64,000 bases of DNA from Burkholderiales bacterium (GTDB lineage Bacteria > Pseudomonadota > Gammaproteobacteria > Burkholderiales > Burkholderiaceae_E): NCBI GenBank assembly GCA_947487165.1, contig CANKWX010000009.1:1-64000 (forward strand), in the 5' to 3' direction. The stretch's first letter is position 1, and each line of letters begins with the position of its first letter. The position numbers were made by a program, and so were the translations under genes. The notes under the pieces were generated by a model. That model made no database searches, was not told where the DNA came from, and was given only the letters and a program-made list of their open reading frames with translations. Positions 7,444-16,592 of the stretch are shown in pieces.

Positions 7444-10257
7444 ATGACCCTGTCGATGACGCAACCCGCTGCACACCGGACTCCCGTCAGACTGAGCAGA
7501 CTGAGCTCCGCCCTGCTGTCGGCCGCGGTGGCCACCACGCTGCTGGTCGGCTGCCAGGACAGCCCGCAGGCAATGGTCGACAAGGCCAAGACCTCGATTC
7601 AGCAAAAGGACCTCAAGGCAGCCGAGATTCACCTGAAAAACGCGCTGCAAAAAGACCCTGACAATGCCGACGCCCGCGCCCTGCTCGCCGATCTGTATCT
7701 GTCCAACCGCGATCCGCGCTCGGCAGAAAAAGAATTCCGCCGGGCGCTCGAACTCAAGATCGCACCCGAACGCGCCCTGCCCGGCTTGATGGACACGCTG
7801 GTGTCAATGGGCGAAGGCAAGCAGGCACTTGAAGCCGCGGCGAAATATCCGGTCACCCAGCCCGATGGCAAAGCGGCGGTCGCCTACTGGTCGGGCCGCG
7901 CTTATGCCGGCGACGGCGACAACAAAAAAGCCGAGGCCGCGTTCAAGGAATCGGTGCAATTGAAGGCTGACTACTACCCGCCGAAGATCGCGCTCATCCA
8001 GCTGCAGGCCGGCAGCGGCGACCTCGCCGGCGCCAGCACCGCAATCGATGCGGTGCTCGCCAAGGCACCGGCATTGCCAGAGGGGCTGCTGCTCAAAGCT
8101 GACCTGCAAATTGCCCGGGGTGACATCCCCGGCGGACGTACGACGCTCGAAAAAGCCATCGAGGCCGATCCGCGAGGCGTCACCCCGCGCATCAAGCTGA
8201 TCTCGCTGCTTACCGATCAGAAAGAGTTCGCCACCGCCGAATCGCAGCTCGCCGAGCTCACCAAAATCGCGCCCAATCTGCCGATTGCGCAGTATTTCAA
8301 GGCCCTGCTCGACTTTCGTCAGAACAAGCTCGATTCGGCCTCGGCTGCGATTGGGCAGGTGCTCAAGGTCAACCCCGAGTTTCTGCCGGCAGTCGCGCTG
8401 GCCGCCAACATTGCGCTGTCGCAAAACTCGATGGAGCAGGCCGAGAGCTATGCGAGGCAGGTTGCCGAAAAGGCACCCAATTCGTTGCAGGGCGCACGCC
8501 TGCTGTCGGCGGTCTATCTGCGGCGCGGCGACTTCGAGCGCGCGGTGCAGGTCGCCAGGGTGCCGATCGACAAGGGCATCGAAGATTCGGTGCTGCTGGG
8601 CATCGCAGGCGAGGCATCACTCAGGCGCAACGACCTGAAAGCCGCCACCGACTATCTGGCCCGCGCCTCCGCGCTCGACCCCAAGGATGCGAACAGGCGC
8701 ACAGTGCTGGGTCTGGCCGAGATCTCGTCAGGCAAGACCGAATCCGGTTTCAGCGAGCTGCAGACCGCGGTCAGCCTGGACGCCAGCTCAAGCCAGGCCG
8801 ACCTGGCCCTGATTACTGAGCGGCTGCGCGCCAAACAATACGATGACGCGCTCAAGGCGATCGAGGGGCTTGAGAAGAAGCAACCCGACAAGCCGCTGGC
8901 CGCCAATCTTCGCGGCACGGCGCTGCTGGCAAAGGGTGATGTGGCCGGCGCCCGCGCAAGCTTCGAGGCCTCCGAAAAAATTGATCCGAAATTTTTCCCG
9001 GCAGTGGCCAATCTCGCGCAGCTCGATCTGAACGACAAGAAGCCCGATGCCGCCAGGAAGCGCTTCGAGACCCTGATCGAGCGCGACCCCAAAAATGTGC
9101 AGGCGATGGTTGCGTTGTCGCAATTGATGGCCCGCACCGGCGGCAAGCCCGAGGACATCACCGCGCTGCTGAAGAAGGCGCAGGCCGCCGACCCGGCCGC
9201 CATTGAGCCGCTGTTGGCACTGGCGCAGCAGCAGGTCCAGATCGGCAAGCCGAAAGACGCGATTCCGCTGGTTCAGCAGGCCCTGGCGCAGCAGCCCGAA
9301 AACGCCCAGCTGCTTGATGCGCTGGGCACGCTCTATCTTCGCGCCGACGACAAGCAGCAGGCAATCGAGACCTTCGAGAAGATTGTGCGGATGTATCCGA
9401 AATCAGCCGCAGTGCAGATGAGGCTGGGCGAAATCAAGGCTTCGCTCGGAGATACCAGCGGCGCGCTGGCGAGCTTTCGGACCGCCGCCGAGCTGGATCG
9501 CAAGGCGACCGAGCCGCAGTTCGGCATGGCCGCAATGCTGCTCAAAGAGGGCCGCAAGGAAGACGCCGAGAAGATCGCCAAGACCCTGCAAAAGGAGCTG
9601 CCCAACAGCCCGGCCGGCCTGTCGCTCGAAGGCGATCTGCTGGCTTCCGACAAGAAATGGCTCGATGCCGCCGGCGCTTACCGCAAGGCGATTGCCGTCG
9701 AGCGCACACCGATCCTGGTGATGAAACTGCACAACTCGCTCAAGGAAGGCGGGCGCAAGGCCGAGGCTGATGCTGCGCTGCGCGAGGGCATGAAGGCCGC
9801 GCCCAACGACAACCAGCTGAAGATGTATGCCGGCGACCAGTTGCTGGCTGCGCAGCAATGGAAGACCGCCGCCGAGCTGTATGAATCGGTGCTCACCACC
9901 AGCCCCAACTTCGTGCCGGCAATCAACAACCTGGCCTGGTGCTATTACCAGCTCAAGGACCCGAAGGCGGTCAAATATGCAGAAGACGCTTTCGCCAAAG
10001 CGCCGCAGGCCGCCCCGGTGATCGACACGCTGGCCCTGGTGCTGCTGGAGAAGGGCAACACCCAACGCGCAGTCGAATTGCTCAAGCAGGCGACCTCGCT
10101 GGCACCCAAGGCTGCCGACATCCGGCTGCACTATGTCCAGGCCCTGGCAAAGTCGGGGGACAAGGCTGCGGCCAAGTCGGCTGCCGATGCGCTGACAAAG
10201 GATTTTCCGGATTCGGCAACCGCCAAGGCAGCCACTGAGCTGGCCGCCAGGCTTTAG
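7444..10257 (+). CDS. prsT: PrsT, TPR-repeat lipoprotein of PEP-CTERM/XrtA system
   Basis: A 937-residue lipoprotein made almost wholly of tetratricopeptide repeats. From ATG 7444 the N-terminus has basic residues, a hydrophobic stretch and the lipobox LLVGC with Cys37. Repeats such as DPDNADARALLADLYL and NPEFLPAVALAANIAL follow to the end. An in-frame ATG at 7390 overlaps prsR and would bury the signal peptide; 7444 has GGAGAC about 10 bases upstream. Known: PrsT (TIGR02917) is the usual partner downstream of prsR, probably a periplasmic scaffold in polymer assembly or export. A second lipoprotein operon starts 246 bp downstream behind a repeat array. Confidence 0.93.
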   Translation: MTLSMTQPAAHRTPVRLSRLSSALLSAAVATTLLVGCQDSPQAMVDKAKTSIQQKDLKAAEIHLKNALQKDPDNADARALLADLYLSNRDPRSAEKEFRRALELKIAPERALPGLMDTLVSMGEGKQALEAAAKYPVTQPDGKAAVAYWSGRAYAGDGDNKKAEAAFKESVQLKADYYPPKIALIQLQAGSGDLAGASTAIDAVLAKAPALPEGLLLKADLQIARGDIPGGRTTLEKAIEADPRGVTPRIKLISLLTDQKEFATAESQLAELTKIAPNLPIAQYFKALLDFRQNKLDSASAAIGQVLKVNPEFLPAVALAANIALSQNSMEQAESYARQVAEKAPNSLQGARLLSAVYLRRGDFERAVQVARVPIDKGIEDSVLLGIAGEASLRRNDLKAATDYLARASALDPKDANRRTVLGLAEISSGKTESGFSELQTAVSLDASSSQADLALITERLRAKQYDDALKAIEGLEKKQPDKPLAANLRGTALLAKGDVAGARASFEASEKIDPKFFPAVANLAQLDLNDKKPDAARKRFETLIERDPKNVQAMVALSQLMARTGGKPEDITALLKKAQAADPAAIEPLLALAQQQVQIGKPKDAIPLVQQALAQQPENAQLLDALGTLYLRADDKQQAIETFEKIVRMYPKSAAVQMRLGEIKASLGDTSGALASFRTAAELDRKATEPQFGMAAMLLKEGRKEDAEKIAKTLQKELPNSPAGLSLEGDLLASDKKWLDAAGAYRKAIAVERTPILVMKLHNSLKEGGRKAEADAALREGMKAAPNDNQLKMYAGDQLLAAQQWKTAAELYESVLTTSPNFVPAINNLAWCYYQLKDPKAVKYAEDAFAKAPQAAPVIDTLALVLLEKGNTQRAVELLKQATSLAPKAADIRLHYVQALAKSGDKAAAKSAADALTKDFPDSATAKAATELAARL

Positions 10258-10315
10258 TCCCTGCAGTCTCGACATCAACCAGGCGCCAAGTCAGCCAATA
10301 CATCATTTCTGCAAC

Positions 10316-10340
10316 ATGTCCCTCGTGACAATGTCCCTCG
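10316..10340. repeat. Two 10-bp direct repeats upstream of export operon
   Basis: ATGTCCCTCG occurs at 10316-10325 and again at 10331-10340, a 15-bp period. The pair lies in the 246-bp gap between prsT and the export lipoprotein gene, directly before a strong palindrome. The position suits a regulator binding site for the 10.5-21 kb operon, but the regulator is not known. Confidence 0.6.
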
Positions 10341-10342
10341 CC

Positions 10343-10364
10343 GATCGGTCGGAATCGACCGATC
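10343..10364. promoter_or_regulatory. Perfect 9-bp inverted repeat (operator or hairpin)
   Basis: GATCGGTCG, a four-base GAAT loop, then CGACCGATC. In RNA this would be a stable hairpin. No T-run follows on either strand, so it is not a typical intrinsic terminator for prsT. It could be an operator, an mRNA 3'-end stabiliser or a leader structure for the operon that starts at 10504. Confidence 0.6.
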
Positions 10365-10503
10365 ATTCATGGGCTTACGAGGGTTGCCAAAGGAATGGCT
10401 ACCGTGCAGCGTCGAGCCTGACTTTAGCGATGGCCATGCAGTTTTCTGAACAGTTTCTGATCGATCTCGTCGCCCCAATGGCGCCCGCACAAGGAATCAA
10501 TCG

Positions 10504-11121
10504 ATGAACCGCTCCGGTTTTTTCACCCGCTCACTGATCTGCGTGATCACGGCAATCGGACTCGCAGGCTGCGCCTCGTCCAATCTGCCACCGGCTCCGG
10601 CCAAGGCTGCGGTGCCAACCTACACCTATCAGATCGGGCCGGGCGATTCGCTCAATATCAATGTCTGGCGCCATCCTGAATTGTCGACCACGGTGCCAGT
10701 GCGCCCCGACGGCAAGTTCAGCACACCGCTGGTCGAAGACATCGTTGCGCTCGGCAAGACGCCGGCCGATCTGGCGCGTGAAATCGAAGGCCGCCTTGTC
10801 AAATATGTGCGTGAGCCGAGCGTCACGGTGTCGGTCTCGAGTTTCGTCGGCAATGCCAGCGAGCAGGTTCGCGTGGTCGGCCAGGCTGCCAAGCCGGCTG
10901 CGATCAACTACAAACAGGGCATGACCCTGCTTGATGTGATGATCATGGTCGGCGGCATCACCGAGAATGCCGCTGGCAACCGCGCCACCCTGATCCGTCA
11001 AACCGAAAACAACAAGCAGTACAACGTGCGATTGCGTGACCTGCTCAAAGGCGGCGATGTCTCGGCCAATGTCGAGGTCTTGCCTGGTGACGTCATCCTG
11101 ATTCCCGAGAGCTACTTCTGA
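10504..11121 (+). CDS. Polysaccharide export lipoprotein (Wza-like, XrtA-associated)
   Basis: A 205-residue outer-membrane/periplasmic export protein. Lipobox IGLAGC has the lipidated Cys at residue 23. The Poly_export domain follows (YTYQIGPGDSLNINVW, PVRPDGKFSTPLVEDI) and then an SLBB domain (VRVVGQAAKPAAINYKQGMTLLDVM, ending LPGDVILIPESYF). It is shorter than Wza (about 380) and matches the exosortase-linked export family (TIGR03027). AAGGAATC before the ATG is a fair ribosome site. One base separates it from the chain-length gene, so they are co-translated. Role: the exit channel or its adaptor for the polymer. Confidence 0.92.
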   Translation: MNRSGFFTRSLICVITAIGLAGCASSNLPPAPAKAAVPTYTYQIGPGDSLNINVWRHPELSTTVPVRPDGKFSTPLVEDIVALGKTPADLAREIEGRLVKYVREPSVTVSVSSFVGNASEQVRVVGQAAKPAAINYKQGMTLLDVMIMVGGITENAAGNRATLIRQTENNKQYNVRLRDLLKGGDVSANVEVLPGDVILIPESYF

Positions 11122-11122
11122 C

Positions 11123-12685
11123 ATGAACGAACTCTTTCTCCAGCTGCGCGAACTCCTTCCGGCGCTGTGGCTCAAGCGCTGGTGGGGGCTGGCCACCACC
11201 CTGCTGCTGGGTGTCATCGGTGCAGCGGTCGTGATGGCCATCCCCAACAAATACGAGGCTACCGCGCGGGTCTTCGTCGACACCCAGTCGATCTTGAAGC
11301 CGCTGATGGCCGGCCTGGCGGTCCAGCCCAATGTCGATCAGCAGGTTCAGATGATGGCGCGCACGCTCATCAGCCGGCCTAATGTCGAGCGGGTGATTCG
11401 CATGTCAGACCTCGATCTGCAGACAAAAAATCCGCAAGAGCGAGAACAGATGATTGACGCGTTGATAAAGAAGATAGATTTCAAACCATCGGGCGGCAAT
11501 AACCTCTACAGCGTTGCTTACAAAGATAACAACCCTGAGGCTGCTCGTAAGGTCGTCCAATCGCTCCTGTCGATCTTCGTCGAATCAAACCTTGGCGATA
11601 AGCGTCGAGACTCAGACCAGGCACGCAGATTCATCGATGAGCAGATCGCGCTTTATCAGAAAAAACTGATCGACGCCGAAAGCGCGCTCAAGGACTTCAA
11701 GATCCGCAATCTGCAGGTCATGCCCAACATGGCCGAGGATTACGTCACGATTGCTGGCAATGCGCAAAAGGACCTGGATATCGCCCGGCTTGAGCTTCGT
11801 CAGCTCGAGAACAGCCGCGAAGCCCTGCGCCGCCAATTAGCGGAAGAAAAGCCTTCTTTCACCTCATCGGATGCTTCCGGCAACCTAATTGCGGTCGGCC
11901 AGACGGATACAGAAAAGCGGCTCGAGTTCGTTCGCAAGCAGCTCGATGAACTGACCTTGCGTTACACGGACGAGCATCCGGATGTGATCAACCAGCGTCG
12001 CGTGCTGCAGGACCTTGAAGTTGCGCGCGCAGCTGAAGTCAAGGCAGCTGCATCGGGCGTCGCACCACGCAGCGCAAGCGCCACTGTGATTCCGAATAAG
12101 ATCTATCAGGACATCAAGATCTCGATGGCCGAGAACGAATCCAAGATCGGTTCGGCGCGAGCCAAGCTGGCCGATGCCGAAAACCGTCTGACCCAGTCAA
12201 AGGCCGCAGCGCAGACGATCCCGAAAATCGAAGCAGAGTACGTCCAGCTCAATCGCGACTACGAAATCAACAAGAAGAATTACGAAGCTCTGGTTTCCCG
12301 ACGCGAGTCAGCCGCGATGTCTGGCGACATGGAATCGAAATCCGGGATCGGCGAGTTTCGCGTCATTGACCCTCCGCGGGTTGCGCCACAGCCAGTATTC
12401 CCGAATCGACCAGTCTTTCTTGCGGGCGCGTTGATCGCATCGATTGCTGCCGGCCTGGGAGTAGCCTTTCTGCTCAACCAGCTCAAGCCAACCTTCTTCG
12501 ACGGGCGGAGCCTGCGCGCTTACACCGGCGTACCACTTCTAGGCTCGGTCTCATTGTTGACCGACCCAATCAGCAGAGCCCGCAACCGAAAGGCTGTCCT
12601 GACTTTTTCATCTTCCACCCTGCTCTATCTCGTACTTTTCGGTGCGCTGATCGGCTGGCAAACGATGAAGCTTATGGCCCGATGA
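11123..12685 (+). CDS. XrtA-associated Wzz-like chain-length determinant
   Basis: A 520-residue inner-membrane protein with an N-terminal transmembrane helix (about residues 20-42), the Wzz domain (KYEATARVFVDTQSILKPLM), long coiled-coil segments (about 165-390, rich in Glu, Lys, Ala and Leu), then a proline-rich stretch (PPRVAPQPVFPNRP) before a second helix near 420-440 and a third near 495-515. It fits the exosortase chain-length family (TIGR03007). The kinase domain is a separate protein encoded next, as usual in this system. It sets polymer length and couples export to the tyrosine kinase. Confidence 0.92.
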   Translation: MNELFLQLRELLPALWLKRWWGLATTLLLGVIGAAVVMAIPNKYEATARVFVDTQSILKPLMAGLAVQPNVDQQVQMMARTLISRPNVERVIRMSDLDLQTKNPQEREQMIDALIKKIDFKPSGGNNLYSVAYKDNNPEAARKVVQSLLSIFVESNLGDKRRDSDQARRFIDEQIALYQKKLIDAESALKDFKIRNLQVMPNMAEDYVTIAGNAQKDLDIARLELRQLENSREALRRQLAEEKPSFTSSDASGNLIAVGQTDTEKRLEFVRKQLDELTLRYTDEHPDVINQRRVLQDLEVARAAEVKAAASGVAPRSASATVIPNKIYQDIKISMAENESKIGSARAKLADAENRLTQSKAAAQTIPKIEAEYVQLNRDYEINKKNYEALVSRRESAAMSGDMESKSGIGEFRVIDPPRVAPQPVFPNRPVFLAGALIASIAAGLGVAFLLNQLKPTFFDGRSLRAYTGVPLLGSVSLLTDPISRARNRKAVLTFSSSTLLYLVLFGALIGWQTMKLMAR

Positions 12686-12701
12686 AACCAAGGAAACTGA
12701 T

Positions 12702-13730
12702 ATGAGTCTCATCGAAAGAGCCGTCGACAAACTTGCCTCGTCCCCGGCAGATGCCAGTTCGTTGCCAGAGCGGGCGATGGCACTCGCCAGGGCGCAGGCA
12801 GCGAAAGGTACAGAACCAAACGCACCGATGACCGCCGCCGGCGCGCGGTTTTCGACGCCGCCCACTGCAGCACCGGCTTCGATGCCTGTGCAACCACCCG
12901 CTTCGGCGGCTGCGGCTGCTCCCGTTCCCTCACCCCGAGTCGACACGCCATCAGACGCCCGAGTTGCTGCGCGTACCGATGCAGCCCTTGGCTCCGCCCG
13001 CAAACAATCGCGCATCCATATTGAAGCGCTGCGCGCGCGCGGATTCGTCACACCCGATGGCGCACCCACCGAGATCGGTCAGCAATTCCGCATGATCAAG
13101 CGCCCCTTGCTGGTCAACGCCTTCGGTTCAGGCTCCACGCCTGCGGTCAAGAAAGGTCGGCGGGTAATGGTCACCAGCGCCTTCGCAGGCGAAGGCAAAA
13201 GCTTTTGCGCAATCAATCTAGCGATGAGCATCGCCGCCGAACGCGACACGCATGTGCTGCTGGTCGATGCCGATGTGGCGCGCCCGTCGCTGCCGCGCGA
13301 GCTCGGCATCGAGTCGTCGCGCGGCCTGATGGACTGGCTGACCGAAACGACACTCGACATTGGCGAGCTTGTGCAACCGACCAACGTCGATAAACTCTCC
13401 ATCCTGACGGCAGGCCGCCACCATGAGCAGGCCACCGAATTTCTCGCGAGTGAATCCATGGGCCAGCTGCTTGATCACCTGTCCGATCGTTATGACGATC
13501 GGATCATCATCTTCGATACCCCGCCATTGCTGATCACCACCGAAGCCCGTGTACTCGCGGCCTATATGGGCCAGATCGTGATGGTAGTGGAAGCCGGCGC
13601 TACCTCACGTGAAGCCGTAAAAGATGCGTTGGCCAGCATCGGCTCGCCCGAGGTGGTTGGCATGGTACTCAACAAGTCGCGCGAGACTCGCGCGGTCGGT
13701 TATCAGGGGTATGGGTATGCCGCGAACTGA
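12702..13730 (+). CDS. XrtA-associated tyrosine autokinase (BY-kinase)
   Basis: A 342-residue cytosolic kinase of the Wzc/CpsD type. After a low-complexity Ala/Pro linker (about 40-90) come Walker A FAGEGKS (161-167), Walker A' LLVDADVARP (near 187-195) and Walker B IIIFDTPPLL. The C-terminus ends in a short tyrosine cluster (YQGYGYAAN), the expected autophosphorylation tail. The family is TIGR03018. It acts on the chain-length protein encoded just upstream, and phosphorylation cycles control polymerisation. The end of the gene overlaps the start of the next one. Confidence 0.92.
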   Translation: MSLIERAVDKLASSPADASSLPERAMALARAQAAKGTEPNAPMTAAGARFSTPPTAAPASMPVQPPASAAAAAPVPSPRVDTPSDARVAARTDAALGSARKQSRIHIEALRARGFVTPDGAPTEIGQQFRMIKRPLLVNAFGSGSTPAVKKGRRVMVTSAFAGEGKSFCAINLAMSIAAERDTHVLLVDADVARPSLPRELGIESSRGLMDWLTETTLDIGELVQPTNVDKLSILTAGRHHEQATEFLASESMGQLLDHLSDRYDDRIIIFDTPPLLITTEARVLAAYMGQIVMVVEAGATSREAVKDALASIGSPEVVGMVLNKSRETRAVGYQGYGYAAN

Positions 13731-15459
13731 TCTTGCCTTGGAGCACAGGGCCTCAAAAAGCCACTCGGCGCAGCCCAAGGCATCGCAACCTGTGCTTCTG
13801 CGCGCACCACTTGCCGGCCTGATTGCCCTGCTACTGTCACCAGCGTTGGCCAACGCTCAGGCGATCGTCCCAACCCCGGGATCGATCGGCGCACCAGGCG
13901 GACTCACCCCGATCGGCGTGGGCAATCTGAACGCCACGGCGCAGCCGAATGCGATCTATCTCGGCGTACGCAACTCACTGCTCTACAGCAACAACCTGAA
14001 TTTGCAGGCCAGCGGCGAGCAGGTGCGGGGCATGATGTATCAGTTGAGCCCTTATCTGAACGCCAACTACACCTCGCAAAAGCTTGTCGCGCAGGCCTTT
14101 TACAATCTGAACTTCGTGGCGCGCAGCAATGACGGCGGCACGAACAACAAGAACAACACCTATCAGAACCTGGGTGCCTCAGCCAACTGGAAGGTCAACG
14201 AAGACCACTTCCATGTGCTGGCGGCGGCCAATCTGTTTACGACCAACACCAACCCTTTTCTTGCGTCGTCTTATACGCCTGGCGCTCAAACCTTTAACGT
14301 CAGTCAATACAGCGACCTGACACTCGCCCCGAATCTATTCGGCCGCATCGATGGTGACGGGCGCTGGAATACCCGCTATACCGCTCGTTATGTCGACCCG
14401 GGCAACAACATCTCGAGCAGTGTGAGCCAGACCCTGAGCGGCGATGTGCGCAGCGATTTTTCGCGTCGGTCGGTCGGGCTGTCAACGAAAGCGAACTACT
14501 ACAACATTGACTACGACAACGGCTACGGCTATCACGGCGGCGATGCCGATTTCCTGGCCTGGCTACTTCCCACTCGCACTTTCCGGATCGGCGCCGGCGC
14601 GGGCTATGCGCAAAGCGATGTGCTTTATAACAACCAGGGCCAGAACAGCGGCTGGGGGCCGGCGGCATCGATCGAATGGGTGCCCGATGACCGCACCTCG
14701 TTCAGGGCCTACTGGGCCAACCGCTATTTCGGCAATACCGGCAATGCGCAGGCCCGACACACCGCCGCCAACTGGACCTTCGGCCTGAACTACTACAACG
14801 GTGTCACCAACGGCAATAATCCTTATGCTGGCGCTGGCTACGGCGGATATGGCGGATACGGTGCCAATGGCGCTAGCTCAGCCGCGATGATGGGCGCGCA
14901 AACCGGCGCAACCGGCACCGCCCCCGGCGGCTCGCTCTTTACCAATCCGGTGGCGCAGGGCCTGGCTGACCGCAATCTGCTCTTTGGCAACACTTCCGGC
15001 AACAGCGTGACCGCCGGACTCTTTGGCACCAACCCAGGCTATGGCGCCAACTATCTGAACAGCCCGGTGCTTTATGCCGACAACCTGACCGCCAGCATCG
15101 GTGTTGTAGGTACCCGTGTCGGCGTGCTGGTCACTGCCTTCATGAACAAGCAGAGCACCGCTGTGCCCTTCATCGGCGGCAGCTTCAATGACCTTGATCA
15201 GTACGGCGGCTCGATCGGCGTGAGCTATCGGCTCGACTCGGTGAGCTCGCTGAATGCCGGCTACCGTCAGACGAATTCTGATTCGAATTCGGCCAATTCC
15301 TTTGCCCGCTTGGATCAGCTGCTGGCGAGCTGGGACTGGCGCTTTACACCGCGCGCGGTGTGGTCGGTTGGCGCGCGCCTGCAGAGTCAGAGCGGCACCG
15401 GTACCACCGTCCAATACGACGAGGCCGCGGTGTTCACCTACGTCGATTTCCGTTTCTGA
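13717..15459 (+). CDS. TIGR03016-like outer-membrane beta-barrel protein
   Basis: A 580-residue protein with a long signal peptide (basic start, hydrophobic PLAGLIALLLSPALANA, cleavage before QA). Mature part: alternating aromatic/polar strands typical of outer-membrane barrels, ending in YVDFRF, a terminal-Phe signature for the BAM machinery. A Gly/Tyr/Ala-rich loop lies near 14825-14935. ATG 13717 is preferred (AGGGG about 8 bases upstream); ATG 13711 is also possible. It overlaps the kinase gene by 14 bases. Known: the family sits in this place in XrtA loci; a role as outer-membrane secretin or porin for the polymer is likely but unproven. Confidence 0.85.
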   Translation: MPRTDLALEHRASKSHSAQPKASQPVLLRAPLAGLIALLLSPALANAQAIVPTPGSIGAPGGLTPIGVGNLNATAQPNAIYLGVRNSLLYSNNLNLQASGEQVRGMMYQLSPYLNANYTSQKLVAQAFYNLNFVARSNDGGTNNKNNTYQNLGASANWKVNEDHFHVLAAANLFTTNTNPFLASSYTPGAQTFNVSQYSDLTLAPNLFGRIDGDGRWNTRYTARYVDPGNNISSSVSQTLSGDVRSDFSRRSVGLSTKANYYNIDYDNGYGYHGGDADFLAWLLPTRTFRIGAGAGYAQSDVLYNNQGQNSGWGPAASIEWVPDDRTSFRAYWANRYFGNTGNAQARHTAANWTFGLNYYNGVTNGNNPYAGAGYGGYGGYGANGASSAAMMGAQTGATGTAPGGSLFTNPVAQGLADRNLLFGNTSGNSVTAGLFGTNPGYGANYLNSPVLYADNLTASIGVVGTRVGVLVTAFMNKQSTAVPFIGGSFNDLDQYGGSIGVSYRLDSVSSLNAGYRQTNSDSNSANSFARLDQLLASWDWRFTPRAVWSVGARLQSQSGTGTTVQYDEAAVFTYVDFRF

Positions 15460-15488
15460 TCCTCTTACCTTAGACCCGAAGGCCAGCC

Positions 15489-16574
15489 ATGTACGAGAGT
15501 CATTTCGGTCTGAGCGCCAAGCCCTTCCAGCTCAACCCCGACCCCGATTTTTTCTTCGGCAGCCGCGGCCACAAGCGGGCGATGGCCTACCTTGAATATG
15601 GCCTGCATCAGGGCGAGGGCTTCATCGTCATCACTGGCGATGTGGGTGCCGGAAAAACCACGCTGCTTCGCGGCCTGCTCAGGCGTATCCAGAACGATGC
15701 GATCGTGCCGGTGCAGATCGTCAGCACGCAGGTCGACTCCGATGACCTGCTGCGACTGGTTGCGGCGGCCTTCGGGCTGCCTTCTGCCGGCGAAGACAAA
15801 TCGACGCTGCTCACCCGTTTGCAGCAGCATTTCGAGGCGCTCAACGATCAGGGTCGTCGTGCCCTGCTGATCGTTGACGAGGCGCAAAACCTCTCACAGG
15901 GCGCGGTCGAAGAGTTGCGCATGCTGTCGAACTTTCAGGTGGGCACTCGGTCGCTTGTGCAAAGCTTCCTGGTCGGTCAGCCCGAGTTTCGCGGCATCCT
16001 GCAGCGCCCCGAGATGAGCCAGCTCAAGCAGCGGGTGATTGCGTCGTATCACCTGGGGCCGCTCGATGCCGAAGAGACGCGTGCCTATGTCGAGCACCGT
16101 CTCAAGCACGTCGGCTGGAGCGATCACCCGCATTTCGATAGCGCAGCCTTTGTGCAAATCCACGCGGCATGCGGCGGCGTGCCGCGTCGCATCAACACGC
16201 TGTGCGACCGACTCCTGCTGGCGGCCTATCTGGGCGACAAGCGACTGATCGGTGCGGGCGATGTCGATACCGTGGCAAGCGAGATGGAGCTTGAGCTTGG
16301 TGGTCCGGATGCGTCTGCCCAGGAAGTCAACGAAGTACGCCCGGTGGCCAGCGGCCCGCAACTGGTGACGGCGCCTGTCACGGTCACCGCAAGCGGGGGC
16401 GCACAAATCTCGCGGCTGCCCACAGCCGCCGAGCGTTCGCTGCAGGAGCAGGTCAGCAAACTTGAAGAACGCGTGGCCCTGCTTGAATCGAGCAACGGCA
16501 TGATGTTCAACCTGATTCGCAAGGTGCTCAGAATTTTGCGCGGTACCGGCAGCCACGAATCGACCGGCTCCTGA
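15489..16574 (+). CDS. XrtA-associated ExeA-like ATPase
   Basis: A 361-residue AAA+ ATPase. It begins MYESHFGLSAKPFQLNPDP, typical of ExeA/GspA-like proteins. Walker A is GDVGAGKTT (50-58), Walker B LLIVDEAQ, and sensor-like residues lie in GGVPRRINTLCDRLLLAAYL. The C-terminus has a short coiled coil (EQVSKLEERVALLES). The family is TIGR03015, always close to the export genes of exosortase A loci. Likely role: energising assembly of the export apparatus across the cell wall. It lies 29 bases after the barrel gene and 18 before the deacetylase gene, in one operon. Confidence 0.92.
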   Translation: MYESHFGLSAKPFQLNPDPDFFFGSRGHKRAMAYLEYGLHQGEGFIVITGDVGAGKTTLLRGLLRRIQNDAIVPVQIVSTQVDSDDLLRLVAAAFGLPSAGEDKSTLLTRLQQHFEALNDQGRRALLIVDEAQNLSQGAVEELRMLSNFQVGTRSLVQSFLVGQPEFRGILQRPEMSQLKQRVIASYHLGPLDAEETRAYVEHRLKHVGWSDHPHFDSAAFVQIHAACGGVPRRINTLCDRLLLAAYLGDKRLIGAGDVDTVASEMELELGGPDASAQEVNEVRPVASGPQLVTAPVTVTASGGAQISRLPTAAERSLQEQVSKLEERVALLESSNGMMFNLIRKVLRILRGTGSHESTGS

Positions 16575-16592
16575 CGACTGAGGGCTGCTGCG

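Noticed and set aside
5880-7589. 569-codon minus-strand opening opposite prsR
   Set aside because: Antisense shadow of prsR; no domain signature.
10316-10507. 63-codon + strand opening in the gap before the export gene
   Set aside because: It runs through the direct repeats and palindrome, has no ribosome site and no family features.
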